This document shows positions 1 through 8,500 of a stretch of 41,662 nucleotides of DNA, one piece after another (within the stretch, counting starts at the first letter, position 1; every line of letters starts with the position of its first letter). Below the pieces are notes generated by a model. The model had not been told where the DNA came from. It was given only the letters and a program-made list of their open reading frames with translations, and searched no databases. A program made the position numbers and the translations under genes. Origin of the DNA: Microcaldota archaeon (GTDB taxonomy: Archaea > Micrarchaeota > Micrarchaeia > Micrarchaeales > CABMGC01); NCBI GenBank assembly GCA_021803425.1, contig JAJZLN010000004.1, positions 1 through 41,662 of the forward strand. Reading direction: 5' to 3'.

Positions 1-915
1 TCAGATGTGATAGGTCAGGAAGCGATAGTTGGAAGACTGCAGGCATTTGTTAAAGAGAAGAGCTTCCCTAGCATGATATTCTCAGGCCCTGCAGGGGTGG
101 GAAAAACCACTTCGGCAGTTGCAATGGCAAAGGAGCTCTACGGCGAAACACTGAACCAGGCATTTCTCGAACTAAATGCCAGCGATTCACGCGGAATAGA
201 TGTTATAAGAGGAAAGGTCAAGGAGTTTGCAAAGACCATTCCGCTTTCGGGGGGCCTTGTAAAGATAATATTCCTTGATGAAGCCGATGCACTGACATCC
301 GAGGCACAGCACGCGCTGAGAAGAACCATGGAGAAGTATTCTGGTACCACAAGATTCATACTAAGTGCAAATTATGCAAGCAAGATAATAGAGCCCATAC
401 AAAGCAGGTGCGTAGTCCTGAGATTCAAGCCACTGAAGGAAGATGAGATGAAACAATACATAAATAGGATCGTTGAAAGCGAAGAATTAAATATAGATCA
501 GAAGGCAGTAGAAGCACTGATATATGTGAGCGAGGGAGATCTTAGGAAAATAACCAATACGCTACAGGGAGCTGCAATATCCAACAAGATGATTACTGAA
601 TCATCAATATATGAGATTGCATCAAAGGCCAGGCCTAAAGAGGTAGCATCCATGCTAAGATATGCACTGAACGGGGATTTTTCAAAGGCAAGGGATGAAC
701 TAAATATTCTCTTTTTGTCGTACGGCATGAGCGGCGAGGACATTTTGGTGCAGTCACACAAGGAGGCGCTTGCGCTTGATGTCGATGATAAACTCAAACT
801 GAAGCTCATAAGCAACATAGGAGATTACAACTTCAGGATAGTGGAAGGCGCAAACGAAAGGATCCAGCTCGAAGCGATGCTTGCCAAGCTGGCCCTGCTT
901 GAAAAATCAAAGTAA
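1..915 (+). CDS. rfcS: Replication factor C small subunit (clamp loader), 5' end cut by window
   Basis: AAA+ clamp-loader ATPase that loads the sliding clamp PCNA at primer-template junctions. The reading frame is open to base 1 (S-D-V-I-G-Q), and the family normally has about 15 residues before this point, so the true start lies outside the window and the GTG at 7 is internal. Seen: Walker A GPAGVGKTT shortly after the start, Walker B with a DEAD box (FLDEADAL) near residue 85, and the IQSRC arginine-finger/sensor motif near residue 130, followed by the helical lid and C-terminal collar region. No intein is present, although inteins are common in this family. The gene ends in TAA, and a 231-nt spacer precedes tRNA-Thr. 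High confidence in family. Confidence 0.95.
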   Translation, partial: SDVIGQEAIVGRLQAFVKEKSFPSMIFSGPAGVGKTTSAVAMAKELYGETLNQAFLELNASDSRGIDVIRGKVKEFAKTIPLSGGLVKIIFLDEADALTSEAQHALRRTMEKYSGTTRFILSANYASKIIEPIQSRCVVLRFKPLKEDEMKQYINRIVESEELNIDQKAVEALIYVSEGDLRKITNTLQGAAISNKMITESSIYEIASKARPKEVASMLRYALNGDFSKARDELNILFLSYGMSGEDILVQSHKEALALDVDDKLKLKLISNIGDYNFRIVEGANERIQLEAMLAKLALLEKSK

Positions 916-1113
916 TAAGAGGCAGTCGAATACGACTGAATGCTTACAGTTTGAGGACACATGCGCTATTGCAAACATATTAAATAAATTCCACATGCGT
1001 TACACGTAAACGAGATGTAAAGAATTCCTACCGGATTTTGGCAAGACTTGGTTATATACAAAAAACAGCAGTTCCTGATCTATGCCAATTCAAAATAAGC
1101 CAAAAACAAAAGG

Positions 1114-1121
1114 CTATAAAT
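1114..1121 (+). promoter_or_regulatory. TATA box for tRNA-Thr
   Basis: The sequence CTATAAAT lies about 29 nt (box centre) before the first base of the tRNA, close to the archaeal TATA-to-start distance. A second AT-rich box (TTATATAC) lies near 1052, but it is too far upstream to serve the mature 5' end directly. Confidence 0.6.
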
Positions 1122-1146
1122 CTGCTTTCATCATAACCTTATTGTC

Positions 1147-1218
1147 GCCTCAGTAGCTCAGTGGTAGAGCGCCAGTTTTGTAAACTGGAAGTCGGGGGTT
1201 CGATCCCCTCCTGAGGCT
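1147..1218 (+). tRNA. tRNA-Thr (anticodon UGU)
   Basis: The complete cloverleaf can be read by eye. The 7-bp acceptor stem is GCCTCAG/CTGAGGC with discriminator U. The D arm is GCTC/GAGC. The anticodon arm is CCAGT/ACTGG around loop TTTGTAA, giving anticodon TGT (Thr). The T arm has a GGGGG/CCCTC stem (one G-U) around TTCGATC. There is no intron, and CCA is not encoded. The 72-nt gene sits between the clamp-loader gene and the phosphatase gene and has its own TATA box. Confidence 0.95.
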
Positions 1219-1277
1219 TATAGATAATCAAATATCAATCATGATGTGGTAATTTGCTGGAGTCTACGGATTCAAAA

Positions 1278-1883
1278 ATGGGATTGCGTAAAAATAAGTT
1301 TATAGTGTTTGTAAGGCATGGGGAGAGCGAGACTAATGTAAAAAATATTCTGTCTAGCGCGATTGATGGCTATCCGCTGACAGATGCAGGGGTTAGGCAG
1401 GCCGAGAATGCCGCGCTGGCATTATCGCGCCTTCCGAAAATAGACGCTTTATATTCAAGCCCGATATTAAGGGCTATGCAAACGGCTGAAATAATCGGAA
1501 AAAAGACAGGAATGAAGTTTATCGTAGATAATAGATTGAGGGAACGCAACTTTGGATCTCTCGAAGGCAACAGGATTCCGGATAAGTACGCCTGGAAATT
1601 AGATCCGGAATATGGAATATCAAAATGGCGGAGCTTGATTAATAACATGAAATCGTTCATTGAAGGAGCCACTGGTGAAGTGATAGTTGCTGTTTCACAT
1701 GGAGACAATATGTCCGCAATTTGCGACCTGATTGACGGGAAAGGAGAGGGCCAACATGCTCTGGCATGCCCACTGAACTGTAACTTCGTAATAGTTGATG
1801 CAACCGGGCCAGAACTTATGGCCGCTGATGTTAGCACCATACCGGAAGACCTTATACGAAAGTTTAAATTCGATGTTTTGTGA
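1278..1883 (+). CDS. Histidine phosphatase superfamily protein (phosphoglycerate-mutase-like)
   Basis: This is a 201-residue protein with the branch-1 histidine phosphatase signature FVRHGESETN. RHG is at residues 13-15, with His14 as the expected phospho-acceptor, and a second catalytic His lies in the SHGDN motif near residue 150. LYSSPILRAMQTAEII is the usual conserved segment after the first motif. Substrate cannot be deduced: members include cofactor-dependent phosphoglycerate mutases, alpha-ribazole phosphatases and general sugar-phosphate phosphatases. ATG at 1278 is preferred over the in-frame TTG at 1254 because the fold's first strand begins just after it. The neighbouring kinase-like gene runs in the same direction after a 110-nt gap. 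Confidence 0.85.
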   Translation: MGLRKNKFIVFVRHGESETNVKNILSSAIDGYPLTDAGVRQAENAALALSRLPKIDALYSSPILRAMQTAEIIGKKTGMKFIVDNRLRERNFGSLEGNRIPDKYAWKLDPEYGISKWRSLINNMKSFIEGATGEVIVAVSHGDNMSAICDLIDGKGEGQHALACPLNCNFVIVDATGPELMAADVSTIPEDLIRKFKFDVL

Positions 1884-1993
1884 TACAATATAGCATGATT
1901 AGTTGCAGATAAAACATTGCATTTTAACAGATTTTTCTGTTTAAAAGTAAAAAAACGTACGTAATAAATATCAGAATTGACAAATGACAAAGC

Positions 1994-2644
1994 ATGGGAC
2001 TTGCAGTTTTCAGGAAGTCAGGAGTAGATGCTGTTGCAAAGAGCATTGAGTTACGGGAGCTTGGAGATTTGAAGTCAGGACTGCTAGACAAGGGATTTGA
2101 CCCTTTCAGCGTAAGGCTGAAGATAATGGCAGGTTTTTCTGACAATATAGGAAATTTTGAAGGATGCCCAATAATCGTAAAAAAGGACACTACGGCATAT
2201 GCCATAGAAGCCGAATTCCGCAAGGCAGTTGTAATACACAATTGCATACCGGAAGCAAGCGTGAAGGTCCTTGCGGGGATATATAATTACGGGATGATTA
2301 TTGGATATGTAATGGAGAATATAGAGGGACCTTCGATATATGGCAGATTCAGACAGATAATGAAAACCGATGAAGATGCTGCAAAAGAAGAATATATTAG
2401 TGATTTCAAAAAAATACGCAGGTCAATAAACGAGATGAACTTTAAACTTGTAGGGCATGGGGACATACACGAATCGAATATTATTTCTGGGAAGCTTATA
2501 GATCCGCAGCCATACTTTGCAAATGGATATATAAAAAGGCCTGAAGCGTTCATTTTGCTCAGGGACAGAAGCTGGCTCTCAAAAATGGCGGAGAGAGTAG
2601 CCAGGCTTACCGGATCATCTGAATCCGAATTAAAGAAGAATTAA
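1994..2644 (+). CDS. Small kinase-fold protein (APH/choline-kinase-like)
   Basis: This 216-residue protein contains a kinase-type catalytic loop HGDIHESN (His155-Asn162) followed by LIDP (168-171). That matches the HGDxHxxN...DP pattern of aminoglycoside/choline/Bud32-type protein-kinase-like folds, where Asp157 would be the catalytic base and the second Asp binds metal. The N-terminal half is divergent. A YVMENIEGPS stretch (105-114) resembles the hinge, but no clear glycine-rich loop or VAIK lysine is visible, so ATP binding is uncertain. It is not Bud32, which would show HGDLTTSN. The substrate is unknown. The gene is monocistronic between the phosphatase and the convergent deacetylase gene. 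Confidence 0.6.
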   Translation: MGLAVFRKSGVDAVAKSIELRELGDLKSGLLDKGFDPFSVRLKIMAGFSDNIGNFEGCPIIVKKDTTAYAIEAEFRKAVVIHNCIPEASVKVLAGIYNYGMIIGYVMENIEGPSIYGRFRQIMKTDEDAAKEEYISDFKKIRRSINEMNFKLVGHGDIHESNIISGKLIDPQPYFANGYIKRPEAFILLRDRSWLSKMAERVARLTGSSESELKKN

Positions 2645-2703
2645 TTTATGATGCCCAATTTAATTAAGATAATCGGTTTGCAACTGCGTTTTAGTTTATG
2701 ATC

Positions 2704-3387
2704 CTATAGGCGTATCCTAAAAAATGCTTCTGCGTACCTGCATCCATTTTTCTTTCCGAGCTCTTTGGCCCTTTTCTCAGCAAATTCGATGCTGCTTTTT
2801 GATATCTGGCTTTTGTGCGCTGCAAGTGCCTTTATCTTCTGCCCCATAGTACTGCTTATATCCACAAAGTAGTTTGGCCTATCGGAATTGACAATAAGAA
2901 GCTCCTTTACCTTATGCGGCTTTAATCCTTCTTTCTCAAGTTCCCTGAATGTGAGCCTGTCCCTGGCAAGGGGATATACTGCATCCATTGCCGCAAGCCC
3001 CGCTGCCCTGTGATCTGCATGGTTAATGTATCTGTCAGAATAAATAAAAGAGGGGTCAGAAGCAATTACTGTATCAGGCTTCAGCATCCTTATGTATCTG
3101 ACAATATCTTTCTTAAGCTGCATGCCCGCCACGAGCTCAGTATCATTATTATCAAGGAAAAATACGTTCTTGAGCCCTATTATTCTGCCTGCATTCCTCT
3201 GCTCTTCCCTCCTTATCCTTATCAACTTGCTTTCGGATATTCTTGCATCGGAAGTGCCTTTGCACCCATTGGTGCATATGAGATAATAGCAATCAGCACC
3301 GACCTTTGTGAACTTAGCTACCGTGCCTGCTGCAGCGAATTCTAAATCATCAGGATGTGCGCATACTCCAAGAACTACTCTTTTCAT
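2704..3387 (-). CDS. PIG-L/LmbE-family deacetylase
   Basis: A zinc-dependent N-acetyl deacetylase of 227 residues. It starts with a Rossmann-like strand and the family signature AHPDDLE (His11, Asp13 and Asp14 as zinc ligand and base). A later HADHRAAG segment supplies the third metal His. In this family the substrates are N-acetylglucosamine conjugates, including GlcNAc-phosphatidylinositol, mycothiol/bacillithiol precursors and diacetylchitobiose in archaea. Here the substrate is unknown, and a role in glycan precursor salvage is only a guess. A TATA-like box near 3412-3422, about 27-30 nt before the ATG, predicts a nearly leaderless mRNA separate from the decarboxylase upstream. Confidence 0.85.
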   Translation of the reverse strand: MKRVVLGVCAHPDDLEFAAAGTVAKFTKVGADCYYLICTNGCKGTSDARISESKLIRIRREEQRNAGRIIGLKNVFFLDNNDTELVAGMQLKKDIVRYIRMLKPDTVIASDPSFIYSDRYINHADHRAAGLAAMDAVYPLARDRLTFRELEKEGLKPHKVKELLIVNSDRPNYFVDISSTMGQKIKALAAHKSQISKSSIEFAEKRAKELGKKNGCRYAEAFFRIRL

Positions 3388-3438
3388 GAATAATAGACCG
3401 AAGCCAAAGTTAAAATACCTTATACCAAATCTGCAAGA

Positions 3439-3870
3439 TTATTCGCTGCTTCTGTTAGCGTAGAAGACCTGGTGCCTCTTAGGCTTGAGGGCCTGAACCA
3501 CGTAATTGAATGCAGCATGAGGATCAGAGTGCTCACCGCACGTGTATATGTCCAGTGTAGCATACTTATATTCATTCCATGTATGCAGCACCACATGACT
3601 TTCGGTGACAAGCGCCATTACAGACACGCCTCCCTTTTCGCCTCCAAAGGGCCAAGATTTTATTTCTACAAGCGTCATCTTCGCCATTTCGACCGCTTTA
3701 AGCACTACAGATTTAAGATATTCTTTATCCTTGGTCACCTTAGGATCAAGATCATAAAGATTGCCGAAAACATGAAGCCCAACAATCCTTTTCCTCTCTT
3801 TAGCAATAGTAGACTGTATTTCAATCCTTCTTGATTTCTGTTTAGTATATTGTTCTAATAGTGCAGCCAT
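3439..3870 (-). CDS. speH: Pyruvoyl-dependent S-adenosylmethionine (or arginine) decarboxylase proenzyme
   Basis: A 143-residue proenzyme of the class 1b AdoMet decarboxylase family. The self-cleavage site is VTESHVV (Glu90-Ser91-His92), where Ser91 becomes the pyruvoyl group. The proton donor Cys111 lies in YTCGEHSDP, and the N-terminal strand motif [13 protein letters not shown] fits the family. AdoMet decarboxylase supplies aminopropyl groups for spermidine. Crenarchaeal paralogues with the same fold decarboxylate arginine instead, and the roughly 28-residue charged N-terminal extension here also occurs in some of those, so the substrate is left open. ATG at 3870 is preferred; a TTG at 3879 sits almost exactly at the predicted transcription start. 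Confidence 0.85.
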   Translation of the reverse strand: MAALLEQYTKQKSRRIEIQSTIAKERKRIVGLHVFGNLYDLDPKVTKDKEYLKSVVLKAVEMAKMTLVEIKSWPFGGEKGGVSVMALVTESHVVLHTWNEYKYATLDIYTCGEHSDPHAAFNYVVQALKPKRHQVFYANRSSE

Positions 3871-3902
3871 CGCACGCAAACCTGGTTTTTAACCAAAGCA
3901 CA

Positions 3903-3950
3903 CATATATGTCTTACAACTTTAATATTGCAGGAATACTAATTTAAATAT
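3903..3950. promoter_or_regulatory. Divergent promoters for speH (-) and hel308 (+)
   Basis: Two TATA boxes face apart. CATATATG at 3903-3910 predicts a minus-strand start near 3880, giving a 0-10 nt leader for the decarboxylase. ATTTAAATAT at 3941-3950 predicts a plus-strand start near 3972, giving a leader of about 16 nt for the helicase. Neither gene has a clear Shine-Dalgarno sequence, consistent with short or absent leaders. Confidence 0.55.
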
Positions 3951-3987
3951 ATCTTCCAAGACTTTATCTACAAGTACGCGTATTTTT

Positions 3988-6111
3988 ATGCACATAAAAG
4001 ATTTAGTAGGCCTTGTACCTGAAGAAGTTGTAGAATCCCTCGGTAGAAGAAACATAAGCGTACTTACGCCTCCGCAGGCAAGCGCGATAGAGTATGGATT
4101 GATGCAAGGCAAAAACTTTGTCGTTGTTGCGCCTACTGCGAGCGGTAAGACACTGATAGCAGAATTCGCCATGGCAAAGACCATAATATGGGACAAAAAA
4201 AAGACAGTATACATAGCGCCTATGCGGGCGCTTGTGCGAGAAAAATATGCGGAATTCAAGGAAGCGTATCCATTCATTAAATCCGCCATATCCATAGGCG
4301 ATCTGGATTCGCTTGATAGATGGCTGCAGGATTATGATGCAGTATTCGTCTCTACAGAGAAAATAGATAGCCTGATAAGGCACGGCTTGCAGTGGCTCGG
4401 AGAGATAGGGTGCATAATCGTCGACGAAATACATATGCTGGATGATCCGGGGAGGGGTCCTACTCTTGAGATATTAATATCGAAGCTGAGAAGACTATGT
4501 CCGAAATCGCAGTTCATAGCGCTAAGTGCGACTGTTGGAAATTCAAAAGAAATTGCGGAGTGGATGGGTGCGGAGCTCATAACAAGCAATTACAGGCCCG
4601 TTGCGCTTGAACGAGGCATAGAGCTTGAAGGCTCGTTGTTTATGGACAATTTTAATGAAGAGAAGCTTGAAAGTGCTAGCCGGCTTCCGGAGCTCAGGAT
4701 AGCCGAAGACACATTGAAGAAGTCAAAGCAGATACTTATATTCTACAGCACGAAAAGGAACGTGGAGGCGGGGGCAGAGAGGCTTTCAGAGCTGACGGCA
4801 AAGTATCTGTCTGAATCGGATAGATCATATCTTACGCTTTTAAGCAAGGAAATACTCGGAGCGCTCAATAGGCCCACATTGCAATGCGAAAAGCTTGCAC
4901 GGCTTGTATCGAAAGGAGTAGCGTTCCATCACAGCGGACTTGTAAACGAACAACGAGAGCTTGTCGAAGACGCCTTCAGGAATAACAGAATAAAGGCGAT
5001 ATGTTCCACTACCACGTTGGGCCTTGGCATAAATCTTCCTGCCCATACAGTCCTTGTAAGGGATCTTTCAAGATATGGCGACTATGGAAATGACTATATA
5101 AGCGTGAATGAGATAACGCAGCTGTTTGGAAGAGCTGGAAGGCCAAAGTATGACAAATCTGGAAGGGCGCTGATAATAGCGCGATCAAAATCAGATATGC
5201 AAGAACAATACAACAGGTATATCTTGGCTGAACCCGATCCCGTAATGTCGAAATTGGGCATACTTCCAATACTACGAACCCACGTACTTGCATTTGTTGC
5301 TACTAGATTTCTCACTAGTGAAGAATCCATAATGGAATTCATGAAGTCCACATTCTACGGATACCAGTATGCCAACATGCTTGAGCTCCGGGACATAATA
5401 ATGAGCATCCTTGCAGAACTGCATTCTTGGGGGTTTGTAGAGAAGAAGGGGAGTGTGTACAATGCTACGAAGCTTGGATACAGAATAAGTGAATTGTACA
5501 TAGACCCGCTATCTGCAAAGTGGATGATAGACTCTTTGCCAAGGATAAGTGATGATATATCCATACTGTTCATGATATCAAATACAATAGAAATGAGGCC
5601 TTATGTAAAAGTTACCGAAGACGCGGAAACAAGATATTTCGAGTACCAGTACCTGGTGGAAAACAATGTGCCTGAAATCAGCTCAAAACAGATGTTCTAC
5701 GACCCAATAAAGCCATTCAGTACTGCCCTGATGCTGAATGACTGGGCAAGCGAAAGGGGTGAGCGTGAAATAATATCCCAATACAAGACTACGCCGGGTG
5801 CGCTGTTTTCAAAGATATCGAATGCGGACTGGCTGCTTTTTGCCAGCTCCGAGATTGCAAAGATACTCAGATACAACAGCCTGAAATTCCTGGAGATGAG
5901 AATAAGGATCAAATACGGGATAAAGAAGGAGCTCATGGATCTGATAAGGCTTGAACAGGTTGGAAGGGTCAGGGCAAGGATGATGTTCAACAGGGGAATA
6001 AAGAAGGCAAATGACATTAGGAGGCCTGAAAACCAGAATACAATAACAGAAATGTTCGGCAAGGAGATTGCAGGCAAGATAATATCGCAGATGCTTGAAC
6101 CTGAAAAATAA
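3988..6111 (+). CDS. hel308: Hel308-type superfamily 2 DNA helicase
   Basis: ATP-dependent 3'-5' DNA helicase (Ski2-like), thought to act at stalled replication forks. At 707 residues it has the usual family length. Seen in order: a Q-motif-like TPPQ (27-30), Walker A APTASGKT (48-55), Walker B VDEIH near residue 145, motif III LSATVGN, motif IV-VI elements including FHHSGL, TTTLGLGINLPA and QLFGRAGRP, then the winged-helix and ratchet region. A C-terminal helix-hairpin-helix-like stretch (LEQVGRVRARMMFNRGIKKAND) completes the domain order. The start at ATG 3988 follows a TATA box by about 40 nt. High confidence. Confidence 0.93.
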   Translation: MHIKDLVGLVPEEVVESLGRRNISVLTPPQASAIEYGLMQGKNFVVVAPTASGKTLIAEFAMAKTIIWDKKKTVYIAPMRALVREKYAEFKEAYPFIKSAISIGDLDSLDRWLQDYDAVFVSTEKIDSLIRHGLQWLGEIGCIIVDEIHMLDDPGRGPTLEILISKLRRLCPKSQFIALSATVGNSKEIAEWMGAELITSNYRPVALERGIELEGSLFMDNFNEEKLESASRLPELRIAEDTLKKSKQILIFYSTKRNVEAGAERLSELTAKYLSESDRSYLTLLSKEILGALNRPTLQCEKLARLVSKGVAFHHSGLVNEQRELVEDAFRNNRIKAICSTTTLGLGINLPAHTVLVRDLSRYGDYGNDYISVNEITQLFGRAGRPKYDKSGRALIIARSKSDMQEQYNRYILAEPDPVMSKLGILPILRTHVLAFVATRFLTSEESIMEFMKSTFYGYQYANMLELRDIIMSILAELHSWGFVEKKGSVYNATKLGYRISELYIDPLSAKWMIDSLPRISDDISILFMISNTIEMRPYVKVTEDAETRYFEYQYLVENNVPEISSKQMFYDPIKPFSTALMLNDWASERGEREIISQYKTTPGALFSKISNADWLLFASSEIAKILRYNSLKFLEMRIRIKYGIKKELMDLIRLEQVGRVRARMMFNRGIKKANDIRRPENQNTITEMFGKEIAGKIISQMLEPEK

Positions 6112-6255
6112 TGACGGCAAACGACTGCAAATTGCGCAAACGGATCCGAAACCCTTGCGCATATTCCGTAAGGAAGATAAAAAGAAGGCATAGAAAGCCT
6201 TATAAAAATGATTTACATATGGATATTCAGTCGTTAAAGGCGACTAGTGAATACA

Positions 6256-6621
6256 ATGGGACTTTTCAACAAATTGGGCCAGACATTTGGCGCAAACAAA
6301 GAAATAAATATAGAGGAATATATGAATTCTGTGGAGATGGAGAACGTAGACCTCCTGCATGAGCCGGCTGATATGTATGTTAAGCCAGTTTCAATATCCA
6401 GTGAGGACGAAGTAAAAGCTATACAGGAAGAGGTGTCAAAGAAGAATATAATACTCCTTGACATATCTGCCTTGAAGAGCAGACCAACGACCGCAAGCAA
6501 TGTGATTGCAGCTCTTAAAGCGCATGTTGAGAAGCTTAACGGCGACATAGGCCAAATAGACGCGTCAAGGATACTGATAACGCCTTCGAAGGTAAAGATA
6601 ATAAAAAGAAAGAAACAGTAA
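6256..6621 (+). CDS. sepF: SepF-like cell division protein (FtsZ membrane anchor)
   Basis: A 121-residue protein beginning MGLFNKLGQTFG, an amphipathic membrane-targeting helix as in SepF. A linker and then a core domain follow (YVKPVSISSEDEVKAIQEEV, IILLDISAL, and a final DASRILITPSKVKII strand). In archaea SepF is the membrane anchor of FtsZ. ATG 6256 is chosen over the GTG at 6247 because the amphipathic helix starts there. TATA-like CTTATAAAAATG near 6199-6208 fits a transcription start around 6230. Two ftsZ genes lie 2.4 kb away on the other strand, so the division machinery is clustered but not in one operon. Confidence 0.82.
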   Translation: MGLFNKLGQTFGANKEINIEEYMNSVEMENVDLLHEPADMYVKPVSISSEDEVKAIQEEVSKKNIILLDISALKSRPTTASNVIAALKAHVEKLNGDIGQIDASRILITPSKVKIIKRKKQ

Positions 6622-6656
6622 CGCGCTTCAGGATCCCAATAAATTAGCATTGCGCA

Positions 6657-7346
6657 CTATTTCAACGCAGTGATTAGCGCATGTACTTCCTGTCTGGTTG
6701 GCTGTGACGAATGCACCATTTGCCTGAATACGTTTCTTACTGCATTCTTGTTCTTTATCCTTTTCTTTTTTATCAACGCTTCAAATACTTTGAACAGATA
6801 CTTGCGTTCCTTCCTCAGCTCCATTTCACTTCTTCTGCTTTCCAATTGTGATTGTGGATTCAGATTTTCGGAGAGCAGCACAAAAAGAATTATTCCGAGC
6901 GCGTGAGATATGTTTAGAACAGGATATTCCGGATTTGTAGGTATGTATGCAAGCATATCACACAGCGCTATCTCGTTCTTGTTTAATCCGGTATCGTCCC
7001 TCCCTATCAGTATTGCTGCAGTCTTGCTGCCTGAAATGCGCGACAGATTCCTCGCCACATCTTTGACAGCATATATCTTCTTGAAGTTGGAATTTCCCCT
7101 GCTCCATAGCCCAGTGGTCCCTACAACCACATCGCAATCAGATATTGCAGACTCTACACTCCTATATATTTTTGCATTGACAAGCAGGTCGCTAGCATGC
7201 TTTGAAAACATTATCGCTTTTTTGCCTATCTTTGCCCTAGGTTTTACAATGAAAAGCCTGTTTATCCCGAAATTCCTGCATGTCCTTGCAATGTATCCCA
7301 AATTTATCTGATACTTTGGTTCTACTATTATTACCTTGAACTTCAA
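6657..7346 (-). CDS. TrmJ/SpoU-family RNA 2'-O-ribose methyltransferase
   Basis: A 229-residue SPOUT (trefoil-knot) methyltransferase. Seen: N-terminal IIVEPKYQINLGYIARTCRNFG (motif 1, with the conserved Asn and Arg), GRDDTGLNKNE (motif 2) and IPTNPEYPVLNISHALGI (motif 3, SAM knot), followed by a basic C-terminal tail. Archaeal TrmJ methylates the 2'-OH of position 32 in tRNA. Motif 2 usually reads GREDxGL, and here Asp replaces Glu. The start is TTG 7346: an in-frame TGA lies immediately before it, and GGTG a few bases upstream can serve as ribosome binding site. It is the last gene of the operon after the CPBP gene (12-nt gap). Confidence 0.82.
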   Translation of the reverse strand: MKFKVIIVEPKYQINLGYIARTCRNFGINRLFIVKPRAKIGKKAIMFSKHASDLLVNAKIYRSVESAISDCDVVVGTTGLWSRGNSNFKKIYAVKDVARNLSRISGSKTAAILIGRDDTGLNKNEIALCDMLAYIPTNPEYPVLNISHALGIILFVLLSENLNPQSQLESRRSEMELRKERKYLFKVFEALIKKKRIKNKNAVRNVFRQMVHSSQPTRQEVHALITALK

Positions 7347-7358
7347 TCACACACCGCA

Positions 7359-8042
7359 TTAGATCGCAATAAGGCTTATAACTGCAATAGTATTGACCAA
7401 TATATGCGCAACGATTCCAGGATACAACGAGCCTTTCTTCCTGAATACGTATCCGGCAATCATCCCGAATATGAATGCTGCAATAACTTCGACCCCAAAT
7501 GTTGAGTAATAGGTATAGTGCGCCATGCCAAACAGAAGCGCGCTTGCAAATATGCCTATACGCGGAACAAGAAAGCCCCTGAAGAGTATTTCCTCGTTGA
7601 TAGGCTCTATTACTGCAACGAATATCAAGAACCAGACAGGAGAGCCCTGAAGCACATTCTGCACATTCGTGTTTATCTGAATGCCAGTTATCTGTGATAT
7701 TAGCGAAATTGACACTTCAAGCAGCAGTATAACGACAAATATTGCCACACCGATTCCGATATACCTGTAGATGCCGTTGTCTATAAGCAAACCAAGGACC
7801 TTTGGTATGCGAGCAGGTTTTATTTTGTTCCTATAAATCATATATGCAATTACTCCTAAAGACAGAGGAATGAGGGATGCTACATCAGAGAGGAACTGGA
7901 AATTGTTTGAATTGATGTATCCCAATGAATATGCGGCATACACTATACCGCTCAGGATGAACGAAATGACAATGTAAAAAAGCAGGAATATCGCTGTGGA
8001 TTTGATGCCGTTCAGCAGACCTTTCTTGCCTCTCAAGCGCAT
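7359..8042 (-). CDS. CPBP-family intramembrane metalloprotease
   Basis: A multi-pass membrane protein of 227 residues with about 6-7 hydrophobic segments. The three motifs of the CAAX-protease/bacteriocin-processing (CPBP, Abi) family are present: EExxxR (Glu150-Glu151...Arg155 in NEEILFRG), the second-motif His175 (FGMAHY) and HxxxN (His213...Asn217). The family includes Rce1 prenyl-protein endopeptidases, but most archaeal members have unknown substrates. Its ATG directly abuts the eS31 stop codon (TAG-ATG), so it must be co-transcribed with ribosomal genes, which does not reveal its substrate. Confidence 0.87.
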   Translation of the reverse strand: MRLRGKKGLLNGIKSTAIFLLFYIVISFILSGIVYAAYSLGYINSNNFQFLSDVASLIPLSLGVIAYMIYRNKIKPARIPKVLGLLIDNGIYRYIGIGVAIFVVILLLEVSISLISQITGIQINTNVQNVLQGSPVWFLIFVAVIEPINEEILFRGFLVPRIGIFASALLFGMAHYTYYSTFGVEVIAAFIFGMIAGYVFRKKGSLYPGIVAHILVNTIAVISLIAI

Positions 8043-8186
8043 CTACTGCCCCTTGCTTTTCCACTCGGTGTACATGCACTTTCCGCATGAATACCTGTTT
8101 TGGTGGGAAGCCATCCTGGACCCGCACTTGGGGCAGAATTTCGATCCTGCAACGTATTTTTTGACATTTTTATCCTTTCCAGCCAT
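8043..8186 (-). CDS. Ribosomal protein eS31 (S27ae)
   Basis: A 47-residue zinc-ribbon protein that is easily missed because of its size. Translation from ATG 8186 gives a basic N-terminus, then KFCPKCGSRM and RYSCGKCMYTEWK: two CxxC pairs spaced as in archaeal eS31 (CPxCG...CGKCxYTE). This is a small-subunit ribosomal protein, without the ubiquitin fusion found in eukaryotes. It follows eS24 by 8 nt, the classic archaeal eS24-eS31 pairing, which confirms the call. Its stop codon touches the start of the CPBP gene. Confidence 0.93.
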   Translation of the reverse strand: MAGKDKNVKKYVAGSKFCPKCGSRMASHQNRYSCGKCMYTEWKSKGQ

Positions 8187-8194
8187 AAAAATCA

Positions 8195-8500
8195 TCATGC
8201 AGTTGCCGTAGACTTCTCAGGGGTCTTCTTGCCCTTCTTGCCTCTCTTCTTGACAAGGCTTCCCATTATTTCCTTGTTTGCATAAGAATACGCAATTATG
8301 TCACTGATCTTCAATCCGTACTGCTGCTTTATCTTTCTTATCTCGACCAATTCAGGATTCAAACCCAATGACTTGCACAATTCCTGCTTGACCTCTTCCT
8401 TGTTGGGAGTCTTGTCAGGATAAGATGCAAATGCATTGATTTCCCTCCTACCGACAAGCTTGTTCTCATAGTCCCTTGTTACTTTTATTTCCATAATCAT
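8195..8500 (-). CDS. Ribosomal protein eS24
   Basis: A 101-residue small-subunit ribosomal protein. It begins MIMEIKVTRDYENKLVGRRE, the typical eS24 N-terminus (a beta strand followed by NxLLxRRE), continues with TPNKEEVKQELCKSLG, and ends in a basic Lys/Gly-rich tail with a short Thr/Ala end. The start ATG at 8500 overlaps the eIF5A stop codon as ATGA, a translational-coupling arrangement; a second ATG lies at 8494. Its neighbours are eIF5A before and eS31 after. Confidence 0.92.
   Translation of the reverse strand: MIMEIKVTRDYENKLVGRREINAFASYPDKTPNKEEVKQELCKSLGLNPELVEIRKIKQQYGLKISDIIAYSYANKEIMGSLVKKRGKKGKKTPEKSTATA

Noticed and set aside
1370-1990. 206-codon minus-strand frame opposite the histidine phosphatase
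   Set aside because: Antisense to a gene with clear family motifs; its product has no recognisable domain.
5697-6191. 164-codon hydrophobic minus-strand frame opposite the end of hel308
   Set aside because: Ile/Leu/Ser-rich antisense shadow of the helicase helices; no start signals.
6111-6362. 83-codon plus-strand frame between hel308 and sepF
   Set aside because: It overlaps sepF in another frame, is rich in Arg/Lys without domain pattern, and crosses the sepF promoter and start.
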